Shown here piece after piece: positions 10,065 through 20,266 of a stretch of 64,000 nt of DNA (position 1 is its first letter; each line of letters starts with the position of its first letter). Location of the stretch: assembly GCA_902614085.1 (NCBI GenBank), contig CACMJS010000004.1, positions 1-64,000 of the forward strand, in the 5' to 3' direction. Made by a program: the position numbers and the translations under genes. The notes under the pieces are model-generated. The model ran no database searches. It was not told the origin of the DNA and saw only the letters and a list, made by a program, of their open reading frames with translations. Origin of the DNA: an uncultured Alphaproteobacteria bacterium (GTDB lineage: Bacteria > Pseudomonadota > Alphaproteobacteria > HIMB59 > GCA-002718135).

Positions 10065-12408
10065 AGAATTAAAATTTATTTTATCTATTTTTTTTATTCT
10101 ATCTTTATTTTTTGCCAGTTTTTATATTAAAGATTTTAGAATAGATGCTTCTTCTGATAGTCTGGTATCACAAGGTGATGAAGATTTTAAATATTTTTCT
10201 TATTATCAAGATTTATTTCCTACAAAAAATAGTCTTGTAATAGCTATAAAAAGTAAAGATAAAATAGATAAGTTATTATTAACTGAAATAGAAAAGATAA
10301 GCAAAAAATTATCGGTATTACCAGAGGTGTATTCTGTTTTTAATATTAATAAAGCCCCTATTCTTCTTTTAAATAAAACTAACCTTTTAGATTTAGCAAA
10401 TGATAATTATGAAACTATAATAGATACCAATTTAGCAATTAAAGATGTTTTGGATGAGTTTGCAAAAAGTCCTATCTATAGTGATCAAATTATTAATGAG
10501 AATAAAAATATAACTTCTATTGTAATTTTCCTTAATGAAAACAATAAAGCACTTGATCTTAAAGAAAACAAAAATTTATACCTATCTCAAGGAAAATATT
10601 ACAGCATAAAAACAGAAATAGACAAAGAGAGAAATGAATTAATTAAAAAAATAAGAAATATTATTACTAATAGCAATAAAGATTTTACATACTATTTAGG
10701 TGGGGTAGAAATGATATCAAGCGATGTTATTTCTTATGTAAAAAATGATATTTTAACATTCAGTTTAATTGTACTTTTAATTATAATTTTAATTCTTTTC
10801 CTAATTTTTAGAAGAGTCAAATGGGTATTTGCTATTTTATTTACGTCAATTAGTGCTGTTTATTTGTCAATAGGTTTAGCTGGTTTTATTAATTTTGAAA
10901 TTACAGCAGTTTCAGCAAACTTCTTATCCTTAATGTTTGTTTTATCTATTTCTATGAATGTTCATATAATGAATAATTATTTACAAAGGGATATAAAAAT
11001 TATTGAAAATTTTAGAATGATGTTTTGGCCTTGTTTTTATACCTTTCTAACTACAATTGTTGCTTTTGTATCGCTAGTAATATCAGATATTAAACCTGTA
11101 ATTGATTTTGGAATTATAATGATAATAGCATTATTAATAGTATTAATTTCATCATTTGTAATCTTACCTCTAATTGTTTCTTTCTTTTCAAAGGAGGAAA
11201 AAAGCTATTCTCTAAATTTGAGTTTTTTAAAATCATTTTATCCTTTTGCATATAAGAATAGTAAATATATTCTTGGATTAAACATTCTAATATTTTGCAT
11301 ATCTCTATATGGAATCACCAATCTGAATGTTGAAAACTCATTTATAAAATATTTTAAAAAAAATACAGAAATTTATAAAGGAATGTATCTTATAGATAAT
11401 GAATTAGGTGGAACTACACCATTAGATATTATTCTTAAATTCAAAAATGATGATCAAATAATTGATACAACAATAAAATCTGAAGAAGAAGATGATTTAG
11501 AAATTGAAGATGATTTTTTCTCAGATGATATGTTTGGAGAAGATAATAATATTTGGTTCACAAATGAAAAAATTGAAACAATCAAATTTGTTCATCAATA
11601 TTTAGAAAATAGAATAGAAATTGGTAAAGTTACTTCAATTTATTCACTTATAGACACTGCTAATCAAATAAACAAAAGTGATTTATCAATGTTTGAATTA
11701 TCAGTATTATATAGTGAAATACCTATTAATTATAAAACAGATTTAATTGATCCTTATCTAAATGTTGAAAAAAACATGATAAAAATTTCTACAAGAGTTA
11801 AAGATTCGAAAAATATTAAAAGAAATGATCTTATTAATGACATCAATTCTTTTTTATTAAATGAATTTGATAACTTGGAAGAATTTAAAGTTAACGGTCT
11901 ATTAGTATTATATAATAACATGTTAAAATCTTTATTTAGCTCACAAATAAAGTCCTTAGGTTTTGTAATTTTAGCTATTTTTATAATGTTTATAATATTA
12001 TTTAGATCTTTAAAATTAAGTATAATTGGAATAATTCCGAATATTTTTGCTTCAACTTTTATTCTTGGTTTAATTGGATTGCTTAAAATACCACTTGATA
12101 TAATGACAATTACAATTGCAGCAATATCAATTGGTATAGCGGTTGATAATACAATACATTATATCTATCGTTACAAGGAAAATCTAAAGTTAGGTAGAAA
12201 ACATAGTGAAATGATTGAAAAAACACATTTAACTGTAGGTAATGCAGTTTTAATTACATCTATTGCAATAACTGCAGGGTTCCTTACTCTTTGTCTATCA
12301 AACTTTGTTCCTACAGTTTATTTTGGTCTATTTACTAGTTTAGCAATGATATTTGCTATGATAGGAGTGCTAATTACTTTACCATCAATATTAAAATATC
12401 AAAAATGA
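10033..12408 (+). CDS. MMPL/RND-superfamily predicted exporter
   Basis: 791 aa, two blocks of TM helices each followed by a large loop; ISIGIAVDNTIHYIYRYKE in the second TM block. Confidence 0.85.
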   Translation: MVIECIEIMSKELKFILSIFFILSLFFASFYIKDFRIDASSDSLVSQGDEDFKYFSYYQDLFPTKNSLVIAIKSKDKIDKLLLTEIEKISKKLSVLPEVYSVFNINKAPILLLNKTNLLDLANDNYETIIDTNLAIKDVLDEFAKSPIYSDQIINENKNITSIVIFLNENNKALDLKENKNLYLSQGKYYSIKTEIDKERNELIKKIRNIITNSNKDFTYYLGGVEMISSDVISYVKNDILTFSLIVLLIIILILFLIFRRVKWVFAILFTSISAVYLSIGLAGFINFEITAVSANFLSLMFVLSISMNVHIMNNYLQRDIKIIENFRMMFWPCFYTFLTTIVAFVSLVISDIKPVIDFGIIMIIALLIVLISSFVILPLIVSFFSKEEKSYSLNLSFLKSFYPFAYKNSKYILGLNILIFCISLYGITNLNVENSFIKYFKKNTEIYKGMYLIDNELGGTTPLDIILKFKNDDQIIDTTIKSEEEDDLEIEDDFFSDDMFGEDNNIWFTNEKIETIKFVHQYLENRIEIGKVTSIYSLIDTANQINKSDLSMFELSVLYSEIPINYKTDLIDPYLNVEKNMIKISTRVKDSKNIKRNDLINDINSFLLNEFDNLEEFKVNGLLVLYNNMLKSLFSSQIKSLGFVILAIFIMFIILFRSLKLSIIGIIPNIFASTFILGLIGLLKIPLDIMTITIAAISIGIAVDNTIHYIYRYKENLKLGRKHSEMIEKTHLTVGNAVLITSIAITAGFLTLCLSNFVPTVYFGLFTSLAMIFAMIGVLITLPSILKYQK

Positions 12409-12950
12409 CTTTTTTAAACTTTGAGTTAATATTTTTCGATTATGTAGTGTTAATTTTAACTGCAGTATTTGTCATTTTTAGTTTCTGGAAAGGATTTATC
12501 AATTCTATATTAGGGTTATTAACATGGGTCGGTTCTGTATTTGTTACCATATATAGTTATCAATATCTTTCAGATTTTTTAAGTGAACAACTCTTAAATA
12601 TTAATTTTTTACAAAGATTTGAACAGTTTGTAAGCGTTATAAGTATAATTATTTCAATACCAGTAATTTTCTTAATTAGTTTATTTATATTAAAAAGAAT
12701 AAGAAAATTTTTAAATAGTGACTTAGATAAACAAATTTTAGGAGTGATATTTGATAAATTTTTTGGAATTTTATATGGCATTCTATTTTCATATATAATT
12801 TATAGTAGTGTTTTGTACTTAACTGATAATAATGATGTTGAGATATTGAAAAATTTTCATTTATTTTTTGTAGAAAATTCAAATATTCTCATGCAAATTT
12901 CTGAATATAATCATAGTATTATTGAGAGTTATGCGAGTACAGATCAATAA
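12405..12950 (+). CDS. CvpA family membrane protein
   Basis: 181 aa, four predicted TM helices; FWKGFINSILGLLTWVGSVFV pattern typical of CvpA. Confidence 0.75.
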   Translation: MTFLNFELIFFDYVVLILTAVFVIFSFWKGFINSILGLLTWVGSVFVTIYSYQYLSDFLSEQLLNINFLQRFEQFVSVISIIISIPVIFLISLFILKRIRKFLNSDLDKQILGVIFDKFFGILYGILFSYIIYSSVLYLTDNNDVEILKNFHLFFVENSNILMQISEYNHSIIESYASTDQ

Positions 12951-12953
12951 TTA

Positions 12954-14243
12954 CTAATCATAAGGGTTCTTAGATTTAGAAAATAAAATTTTTAAATTTC
13001 TACTTTTAATTTTAAAGAAATTATAAAAATTATTAAGCAAATATCTTTTATATGTATTAGATATTTCTTTAGAAAAATTTGAAAAAATTTTTATTGTTAA
13101 AGGATTTTTTGAAACCTGAGTGCCATATTTGAATTTCACTTCTTTTCCATTTATTCTTGGATGAGAATTATTTTCAATAACATGATTTAACCACTTATTA
13201 ATTTGTGAAGTTGATATATTTTTATTTATTTCTAAAATAAGTTCACGAATCTTATTTTTTAAAAATAAAATATCTTTTTTATTTAGTGTTGAAATTGGTA
13301 TAATAGTTATATTTTTAGATTGAGAAAATTCATAATAAATATCCTTAATTAATTCATTAATTACTTTCTTTTTGTTTTTTTTAACTAAATCAGTTTTATT
13401 AATTATAAATAATAAAATATTAGATTTTTGATAAATTAAATTAAATATTTTTTTAGACTGAGTATCAAAGCCTTGTACAATATCAATAAGGAAAATATTT
13501 AAATTAATTTCATTGATGATCGATAAAGTTTTTTTGGTGACATAAAAATCAAGACTATTTTTATCAATTTTATTTTTTTTTATTAAACCTGCAGTATCTT
13601 TAATTGAATAGGTATTACCTTTAAAATTATAAGAAGAAGAAACAATATCGGTTGTAGTTTTTGGTTGATTACTAACTATTGATCTCTCAAATCCAACTAA
13701 TTTGTTTAAGAGAGTACTTTTTCCTACATTTGTTTTGCCAAATAACCCTAAAGAAAAATCGTAATTTATTAACTTATTATCTTTAACATCATATTTTGAT
13801 AAAAAATCTAAAAAACCTGTAATGCCTATATTATGTGAACATGAGATAAAAAAAACATTCTTGATGCCAAGGTTGTCAATTTTTTTATCTTGTTTAAAGT
13901 TATCATCTTTATTAATTATAACTATTATTTCCTTATTAAATTTTCTTAATTCATTGATCAATTCTTTATCTATAAAATAATTCTCAGCTTTGTAGTCAAT
14001 AACATAAACAAAAATATCTATTTTACTTATTATATTACTAACATTCTTTGTTACTAAACTTTTTTGATTAATTATTCCTGGTGTATCATATACATCAATA
14101 TTTCTATTTGATTTAAGAGGCGATACGTGCCAATCTCTTGTTGTGCCAATGGTATCATGAATTATATTATTATTTTTATTTGTAATTAAATTATAAAGTG
14201 ATGTTTTGCCAACATTTGGCATACCTAAAATTAATATATTCAT
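12954..14243 (-). CDS. der: Ribosome biogenesis GTPase Der (EngA)
   Basis: Two tandem GTPase domains (GMPNVGKTS ... GKTNVGKST; DTPG, DTAG) and C-terminal KH-like domain. Confidence 0.95.
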   Translation of the reverse strand: MNILILGMPNVGKTSLYNLITNKNNNIIHDTIGTTRDWHVSPLKSNRNIDVYDTPGIINQKSLVTKNVSNIISKIDIFVYVIDYKAENYFIDKELINELRKFNKEIIVIINKDDNFKQDKKIDNLGIKNVFFISCSHNIGITGFLDFLSKYDVKDNKLINYDFSLGLFGKTNVGKSTLLNKLVGFERSIVSNQPKTTTDIVSSSYNFKGNTYSIKDTAGLIKKNKIDKNSLDFYVTKKTLSIINEINLNIFLIDIVQGFDTQSKKIFNLIYQKSNILLFIINKTDLVKKNKKKVINELIKDIYYEFSQSKNITIIPISTLNKKDILFLKNKIRELILEINKNISTSQINKWLNHVIENNSHPRINGKEVKFKYGTQVSKNPLTIKIFSNFSKEISNTYKRYLLNNFYNFFKIKSRNLKILFSKSKNPYD

Positions 14244-14244
14244 T

Positions 14245-15489
14245 TTAATAAATGTATGTAATACCTTTTTCAGTACTTATAATAATTTTATTTTGATAAT
14301 TATAAACTTTATTAATATTTTTAATTTTAAGATTTACGGTTTCTTGAATTTCAAGATTTTGATCTAAAATAATTATTTCACCATTATCTGTAAATAAATG
14401 CATATTTTTATTTATGATTAAAGAATTTATTATTTTTGATTTTTTATTTAATATTTTGTTAATATTAATTCTTGAGAATAAATTTCCATTCTGAATATTG
14501 TAAAATTCAACATAATTTTCATTTTTAGAAATTAGTGAATTATTAAATAATACAGCTGAAGAAGAGTTATTTATTCTAAAATCAGCTAATATAAACTTGT
14601 TTTTATTTATGTCATAAGTATGAATAATTTTTCCATCATCAAAATAAACTAGAAAATTTTTGTAAAGGTGTATTTGATCTTTTAAATTATTAAGTGAAGT
14701 ATTAAGTTCAATATTATCAAAATTTAATCTATGTTCCTCAAACAAGTATGTGTCTAGAGAGTTAAATTCACTATTAGGGAGTATAAAAAAAACAATATTA
14801 AAATAATTTTCAATCTTACCTCCCGATGATTGAATTATATTACTTGATTTAAAAGCTTTCTCATAAATTGTGTCTCCACTTAAAATTGATAAGAAAACTA
14901 TATTTTCTGGATATAATATTATTAGATAGTCATTAAATATTTTGACTGGAGTATTTAATAAATCTTCATTTTTAAATAACCAAATAACTTGACCTAATTT
15001 ATTAATTCTAACGACATCTCCTGATTTAAAAGCAATAATAAAATCATTATTATAAAGAGAAAAAGATATAGGTACTTTTTTTACATTATCTAAATCAACA
15101 TTAATTCTTTCAATCAACTTTCCACTATTTAAATCAAACTTTAAGAGTTCCCCATCTTTATTTAATGAGTAAATACTTTCATCAAGTTGAATAACATTTA
15201 TTGATTCGTTATTTTGATATTTTGATTCATAGTTATTAATTTTTAATACAGCTAGATCTTTATCTAAAAAATTATAGTCAGATGCTTTATATGTATAATT
15301 ATCAATTACGTTTTCATCATATTGTTCAAAAACACTAAAATCTAAAAATTCTTCTGTTTCTAATTGAAAGTTATAATTTTGAGAATCTATAGTTTCATTA
15401 TTTGTTAATGATGAAATCGTATCCTGACATGAAAAAATTAATACGAAAGATAGATATAGCGATATTCTACTTATAAAGCTGAAACTCAT
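14245..15489 (-). CDS. bamB: BamB-like outer-membrane assembly lipoprotein (PQQ-like beta-propeller)
   Basis: Lipobox-like FVLIFSC at N-terminus, repeated beta-propeller-type strands, position between YfgM-like gene and der. Confidence 0.75.
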   Translation of the reverse strand: MSFSFISRISLYLSFVLIFSCQDTISSLTNNETIDSQNYNFQLETEEFLDFSVFEQYDENVIDNYTYKASDYNFLDKDLAVLKINNYESKYQNNESINVIQLDESIYSLNKDGELLKFDLNSGKLIERINVDLDNVKKVPISFSLYNNDFIIAFKSGDVVRINKLGQVIWLFKNEDLLNTPVKIFNDYLIILYPENIVFLSILSGDTIYEKAFKSSNIIQSSGGKIENYFNIVFFILPNSEFNSLDTYLFEEHRLNFDNIELNTSLNNLKDQIHLYKNFLVYFDDGKIIHTYDINKNKFILADFRINNSSSAVLFNNSLISKNENYVEFYNIQNGNLFSRININKILNKKSKIINSLIINKNMHLFTDNGEIIILDQNLEIQETVNLKIKNINKVYNYQNKIIISTEKGITYIY

Positions 15490-16129
15490 GAATCTTTTTC
15501 ACTCTTTCTTTTGTAGAGGCAGAAATCAAACTTGAATTAAATATTTCATTATATTTATCCAAAGCTTTTGAATTACTATATTCAGATTTATTAAGATCAA
15601 TTTCTGTAACGATTAATAAATATTCTAATTCTTTTTTAATAGAAAAATAACTATCCAACTCATCGTTAATACTATTTATATAAATTGATATATCATTTAA
15701 ATAATTATTAGTATTGTCTTCATAAGATGCATTAATCATTGTGTATGAAGCATTTGCAGCGATAGCCGATTTATACAGATCATCTAAATTTGATGATGCA
15801 AGTAATTCTTTATACAATTCATTAGAGTAACTAAAATTTTTGTTTTCATTATTTTGCTGAATTAATTTTAATTTTGATAAAATAGAAAAAATATTATCAT
15901 CAACAATTAATTTTTCTAAACTACTTAAATCATTTTGATCATCTTGGATAATATCAAAAAAACTTATACTTGAGTTTTTAATATCTTGAACTTTAAAATA
16001 ATTATATGTTTGGAAACCAATAAATATAATTAGCAAAATTAGTAATGAAATTATTAATTGTATGTAGTTTTGAAAAATAAAATTTTGTATTTTTTTTAAT
16101 GAACTATTATTTTTATTCTCTTCACTCAT
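15467..16129 (-). CDS. YfgM-like TPR/ancillary membrane protein
   Basis: Short cytosolic N-terminus, single TM helix, alpha-helical periplasmic domain; synteny yfgM-bamB-der. Confidence 0.65.
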   Translation of the reverse strand: MSEENKNNSSLKKIQNFIFQNYIQLIISLLILLIIFIGFQTYNYFKVQDIKNSSISFFDIIQDDQNDLSSLEKLIVDDNIFSILSKLKLIQQNNENKNFSYSNELYKELLASSNLDDLYKSAIAANASYTMINASYEDNTNNYLNDISIYINSINDELDSYFSIKKELEYLLIVTEIDLNKSEYSNSKALDKYNEIFNSSLISASTKERVKKIHEFQLYK

Positions 16130-16130
16130 A

Positions 16131-16682
16131 CTATTTCCACTTTATTGAACAACCAATACTATTCATTTGATTAGTTGGACCTGCTCCCTCATTTTTGATT
16201 TTAATCATTGCATTAAAAAGATCTCTTTCAATATTTGAATTTTGATTTGCATTCATTACACCTGAGTCTATTCTACCTCTATACTTTAATTTAAGATCTT
16301 TATCAAAACCGAAAAAATCTGGAGTACAAACAGCATTATAATTTTTTGCCACTTCTTGTGATTCATCATAAAGATACGGAAAATTAAATTTATATTTATC
16401 AGAGAAAATTTTCATATTATCAAATGAATCATCGGGATAGTTAATTACATCATTAGACATAATAGCAATTGTATTTATTGAGTGCTCTAGTAACTCATCA
16501 GCATCTTTTTTTAATCTACTTGCAATTGCTTTAACATATGGACAATGATTACATATAAAAACAATAACAGTACCATTTAATCCTTTTGCATTATCTAATG
16601 AAAGCATTTCATCATCAATATTTTTAAGATTAAATGATGGTGCTAATAAATCTAAATTATCATTTGGAGCATTTACAGGCAT
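16131..16682 (-). CDS. Thioredoxin-fold AhpC/TSA family protein
   Basis: APSFNLKNIDDEMLSLDNAKG ... VFICNHCPYVKA ... CTPDFFGFD. Confidence 0.85.
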   Translation of the reverse strand: MPVNAPNDNLDLLAPSFNLKNIDDEMLSLDNAKGLNGTVIVFICNHCPYVKAIASRLKKDADELLEHSINTIAIMSNDVINYPDDSFDNMKIFSDKYKFNFPYLYDESQEVAKNYNAVCTPDFFGFDKDLKLKYRGRIDSGVMNANQNSNIERDLFNAMIKIKNEGAGPTNQMNSIGCSIKWK

Positions 16683-16706
16683 AAATTTTTGTTATATTCT
16701 TAAATT

Positions 16707-17036
16707 ATGAGCTTAGTAACATCTAGTGGTTCAACTAACAATCACAATCTCTACTTTTCCAAAGATGAACTTGTCAAAATCCTAAATATTTATTCTAAAG
16801 GAGTTTCTAATGGAGAATGGAAAGATTATGCTATTGATTTTAATAAAAATAATGCATTTTTTTATATATTTAAACATACCTATTCAAGTCCAGATTATGT
16901 ACTAAACAAATATTTAGAAAACAAAAGAAAAAAAATTTTCTATACTTTAATTTCTAAAAACTTTAATAGAAAATTTGAAAGTATTGATAATTTAATTACA
17001 ACATTAAGCAGAAAAACATTCAAAATTATAAATTGA
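16707..17036 (+). CDS. DUF2794 family protein
   Basis: 109 aa; F(s)KDEL..IL..YS.gV..GEWkDYAIDF pattern recalled from the alphaproteobacterial DUF2794 family. Confidence 0.7.
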   Translation: MSLVTSSGSTNNHNLYFSKDELVKILNIYSKGVSNGEWKDYAIDFNKNNAFFYIFKHTYSSPDYVLNKYLENKRKKIFYTLISKNFNRKFESIDNLITTLSRKTFKIIN

Positions 17037-17198
17037 AATTCTTTATAAATTACTTTTAGCAATTCTATCTAAATTTTTTTAATTTAAAAGTAAATGATCA
17101 AAACAATAATTTTAACTTTGATTATTTAATGTTTTCATCAAATAAAAAATTAATTAGTGTAATTAAAAATTAAAAAAAAATTTTAAATAATCTCAGAA

Positions 17199-17981
17199 TT
17201 ACTTATTTTTTTCATAAACTGAAGAAGCTGAATTGATATCTGATCTTTTTTTTATAAGATCTAAAACTGATTTATCATCTTTTTGTTCTTCTGTAGGAGC
17301 AAAAAGAGCTTTTCCTCTTTTATCAATATTTTTGGGGGGTTTAGTAAGATAATAAACAGCAATACTTTTTCTAAATTCATCATTTGGACATTCAAGAGGA
17401 CTTGGTAATCCATGCCAGCTATTTTGTGATGTATCAAAAATTACCGCCCTATTAAAGAAAGGTATAACTTCTTTTTGAAGGTTGCCAGGCTCTTTAGAAC
17501 TTTTATTATCCCAAAAACCTAAATTACCCTTCCATTCAGCTTTCCAATTAGAATTCAAATAAATTATAATATTAATCTTTCGTTGTAAAAGAAGTTTTGG
17601 ATGTAGTGAGTAATCAAGATGAGTATTTAATTTACCTCCCCTTTTATGTATGTGCCAACCACCACCGTTCAACCCAGCATCAGATGATAAAATGTTAGAT
17701 CCAAATAATGATTTAGAAAGAATATTTACAAAATCAGATGAATTCAGATAGTCGAATACTTTATAAGTTAAACTAGGAAAGATATTCCAATTATTACATA
17801 CTTTTTTAACTTCAATTGCATTACCATACTCTTTCCAAATATTATTGTCAAAATTTGGAAATTCTTTTTCTAAATTTTTAGCAATTTCTTTATTAAAAAA
17901 ATTATCTATAATTATATGAGAGAATGGTTTTGCGTCTTTCCACAGTTTTGATTTATTTTTTAATGCATCAATGTTAATCAT
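17199..17981 (-). CDS. 2-oxoglutarate/Fe(II)-dependent oxygenase (prolyl-4-hydroxylase-like)
   Basis: HTHLD (HxD) ... NSWHGLPSP (distal His) ... FRKSIAVYYLT (Arg) facial-triad arrangement. Confidence 0.75.
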   Translation of the reverse strand: MINIDALKNKSKLWKDAKPFSHIIIDNFFNKEIAKNLEKEFPNFDNNIWKEYGNAIEVKKVCNNWNIFPSLTYKVFDYLNSSDFVNILSKSLFGSNILSSDAGLNGGGWHIHKRGGKLNTHLDYSLHPKLLLQRKINIIIYLNSNWKAEWKGNLGFWDNKSSKEPGNLQKEVIPFFNRAVIFDTSQNSWHGLPSPLECPNDEFRKSIAVYYLTKPPKNIDKRGKALFAPTEEQKDDKSVLDLIKKRSDINSASSVYEKNK

Positions 17982-18054
17982 AAAGAATTAAATTTTATTG
18001 TTTATAATAAAGTATTCATAGAGTATTTTCATTAAAAAGTTTATATCTATAATA

Positions 18055-19608
18055 CTATTCCCATTCAATGGTTCCAGGAGGTTTTGAAGTAAAATCGTAC
18101 AAAACTCTGTTTATACCTTTAACATTATTAATTATTCGAGAAGATATTTCTTTAAGTTGATTATTTGAAAACATATAAAAATCCGCAGTCATTCCATCCA
18201 CTGAAGTAATAGCTCTAAGTGAAACAGAGTAATTGTATGTTCTTTCATCTCCCATAACACCTACTGATTTTACTGGTAAAAGAACAACAAAAGCTTGCCA
18301 AATTTTATTATAAAGATTTTTCTCTTTTAGATACTCAATAAAAATATGATCTGCCTCTTGAAGAATTAAGATCTTTTTTTTATGAATTATTCCAGGTATT
18401 CGGATTGCTAAACCTGGACCTGGGAAAGGATGTCTTAAAAGTAAATGTTTATCTATTTTTAATTGCCTTCCAACATTTCTTACCTCATCTTTAAATAATT
18501 CTCTTAATGGTTCCACAATTTTTAATTTCATTTTTTTTGGTAAGCCTCCAACATTATGGTGACTTTTGATTTTAGCTGTTGGACCTCCAAAAAATGGAAT
18601 ACTTTCTATAATATCTGGATAAAGAGTCCCTTGCCCTAAATAATCTACATTTGTTATTTTTTTAGCTGCTTTATCAAAAACTTCTATAAATGTTTTGCCA
18701 ATAATTTTTCTTTTTTTCTCAGGATCAGAAACATTTTTTAAATTTTTTAAAAAAATATTAGAAGCATTTATTTTAATAAAGTTTTTGCCAAATTTTTTGG
18801 AAAATATTTTTGACACTTCGTTAGCTTCATTTTTTCTTAGAAGACCGTGATCAACAAAAATACAATAAAGATTTTTGTTAACGGCTTTGCTTAATAAATA
18901 TGCAGTAACAGTGGAATCTACACCTCCAGATAAACCACAGATTATTTTTTTATTCTTAATTTCATTTTTTAATTCTGATACTTTATTTTCAATAAATTTT
19001 TGAATTTTGAATTTATTTTTTATATTTACAATATTGAAAACAAAATTATTAATTATTTTTGAACCAAAATCTGTATGATAGACCTCAGGATGAAATTGAA
19101 GGCAATAAATTTTATTTTTATAATTTTCAATAGATGAAATAATTTTATTATTTGATAAAGATGTTATTGAAAAAAGTTTTGGTATTTTATTGATATTATC
19201 TCCATGAGACATCCATACTTTGATTTTTTGTTTAATAATTCCCTTAAATAAAATTGATTTTTTCTTAATATTTATAATAGTGTGACCATACTCTCTATGC
19301 GTAGAACGTTTTACTACACCTTTCAAATTTTTTGTTACTAATTGCATGCCATAGCAAATTGCTAAAACTGGTTTTTTCATTTTTAAAATTTCTTGATTTA
19401 ATTTAGGAGAATTTTTGTCTAGTACTGATCTAGGTCCTCCAGATAATATAAATGCAGATGGTTTGATTTCATTTAAAATTTTTTTCGTAATTTTATTAAA
19501 AGGATAGACAAGACAAAAGACTTCTAACTCTCTTATTCTTCTTGCTATTAATTGTGTGTATTGAGATCCATAATCTACAATTAAAATGGTTTCTAATTTA
19601 CTCTTCAT
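18055..19608 (-). CDS. guaA: GMP synthase (glutamine-hydrolysing)
   Basis: AICYGMQL GATase nucleophile, GLSGGVDSTV PP-loop, C-terminal KPPGTIEWE. Confidence 0.98.
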   Translation of the reverse strand: MKSKLETILIVDYGSQYTQLIARRIRELEVFCLVYPFNKITKKILNEIKPSAFILSGGPRSVLDKNSPKLNQEILKMKKPVLAICYGMQLVTKNLKGVVKRSTHREYGHTIINIKKKSILFKGIIKQKIKVWMSHGDNINKIPKLFSITSLSNNKIISSIENYKNKIYCLQFHPEVYHTDFGSKIINNFVFNIVNIKNKFKIQKFIENKVSELKNEIKNKKIICGLSGGVDSTVTAYLLSKAVNKNLYCIFVDHGLLRKNEANEVSKIFSKKFGKNFIKINASNIFLKNLKNVSDPEKKRKIIGKTFIEVFDKAAKKITNVDYLGQGTLYPDIIESIPFFGGPTAKIKSHHNVGGLPKKMKLKIVEPLRELFKDEVRNVGRQLKIDKHLLLRHPFPGPGLAIRIPGIIHKKKILILQEADHIFIEYLKEKNLYNKIWQAFVVLLPVKSVGVMGDERTYNYSVSLRAITSVDGMTADFYMFSNNQLKEISSRIINNVKGINRVLYDFTSKPPGTIEWE

Positions 19609-20254
19609 GCAATCTAAATCCTCTTGATATTATAAATATTTCACTTGATTCTTGTCTTGATGATTTTGGTTTAAAATACTCAACTTTATCAAAAATTTTT
19701 TTAAGTATCTTTATAATTTCCTTATCTTCCTCTCCCTTCCAAATTTTGAATATAAATGATCCTTGTTTTTTTAATATTATTTCTAATCTGTCTATAACTT
19801 CATATATTAATTGACTTATCCTGAGATGATCTGTTGATTGATGACCAGTAGTATTAGGAGCTACATCTGACAAAACCAAATCAAATTTATTTTTTAAATT
19901 AGTAAAATTATGTTTTAAAAAATCTTCTTTAAAAAAAGATATACTTTGATTATTAATTTTCATATCTAATAAATCAAAACAGGTTATATTAGCTTTTTGA
20001 TTGTAATTTAAGATAACTTGAGTCCAACCTCCTGGAGAAGATCCAAGTTCTAGTATTTCTCTAGAATGTTCAATTATTTTATATTTTTGCTCAATCTCTT
20101 CTAGTTTAAACGCAGCTCGACTTATATACCCTAACTGTTTAGCTTTCTTTACAAACTGATCATTTTTTTGTCTATTAACCCAGTTTTTTGATTTCATAAA
20201 AGATAATAAAGTTAACAAAAAATTGTTTTTTATTAACTTTAATATATATGACAT
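19598..20254 (-). CDS. rlmE: 23S rRNA (uridine2552-2'-O)-methyltransferase
   Basis: SRAAFKLEEI, LELGSSPGGWTQV, LVLSDVAPNTTG, FIFKIWKGEE. Confidence 0.93.
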   Translation of the reverse strand: MSYILKLIKNNFLLTLLSFMKSKNWVNRQKNDQFVKKAKQLGYISRAAFKLEEIEQKYKIIEHSREILELGSSPGGWTQVILNYNQKANITCFDLLDMKINNQSISFFKEDFLKHNFTNLKNKFDLVLSDVAPNTTGHQSTDHLRISQLIYEVIDRLEIILKKQGSFIFKIWKGEEDKEIIKILKKIFDKVEYFKPKSSRQESSEIFIISRGFRLHEE

Positions 20255-20266
20255 GTACGATATTTA

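Noticed and set aside
12560-12882. Two minus-strand ORFs inside the CvpA-like gene
   Set aside because: Antisense to a plausible coding gene, no recognisable motifs, overlapping each other in different frames.
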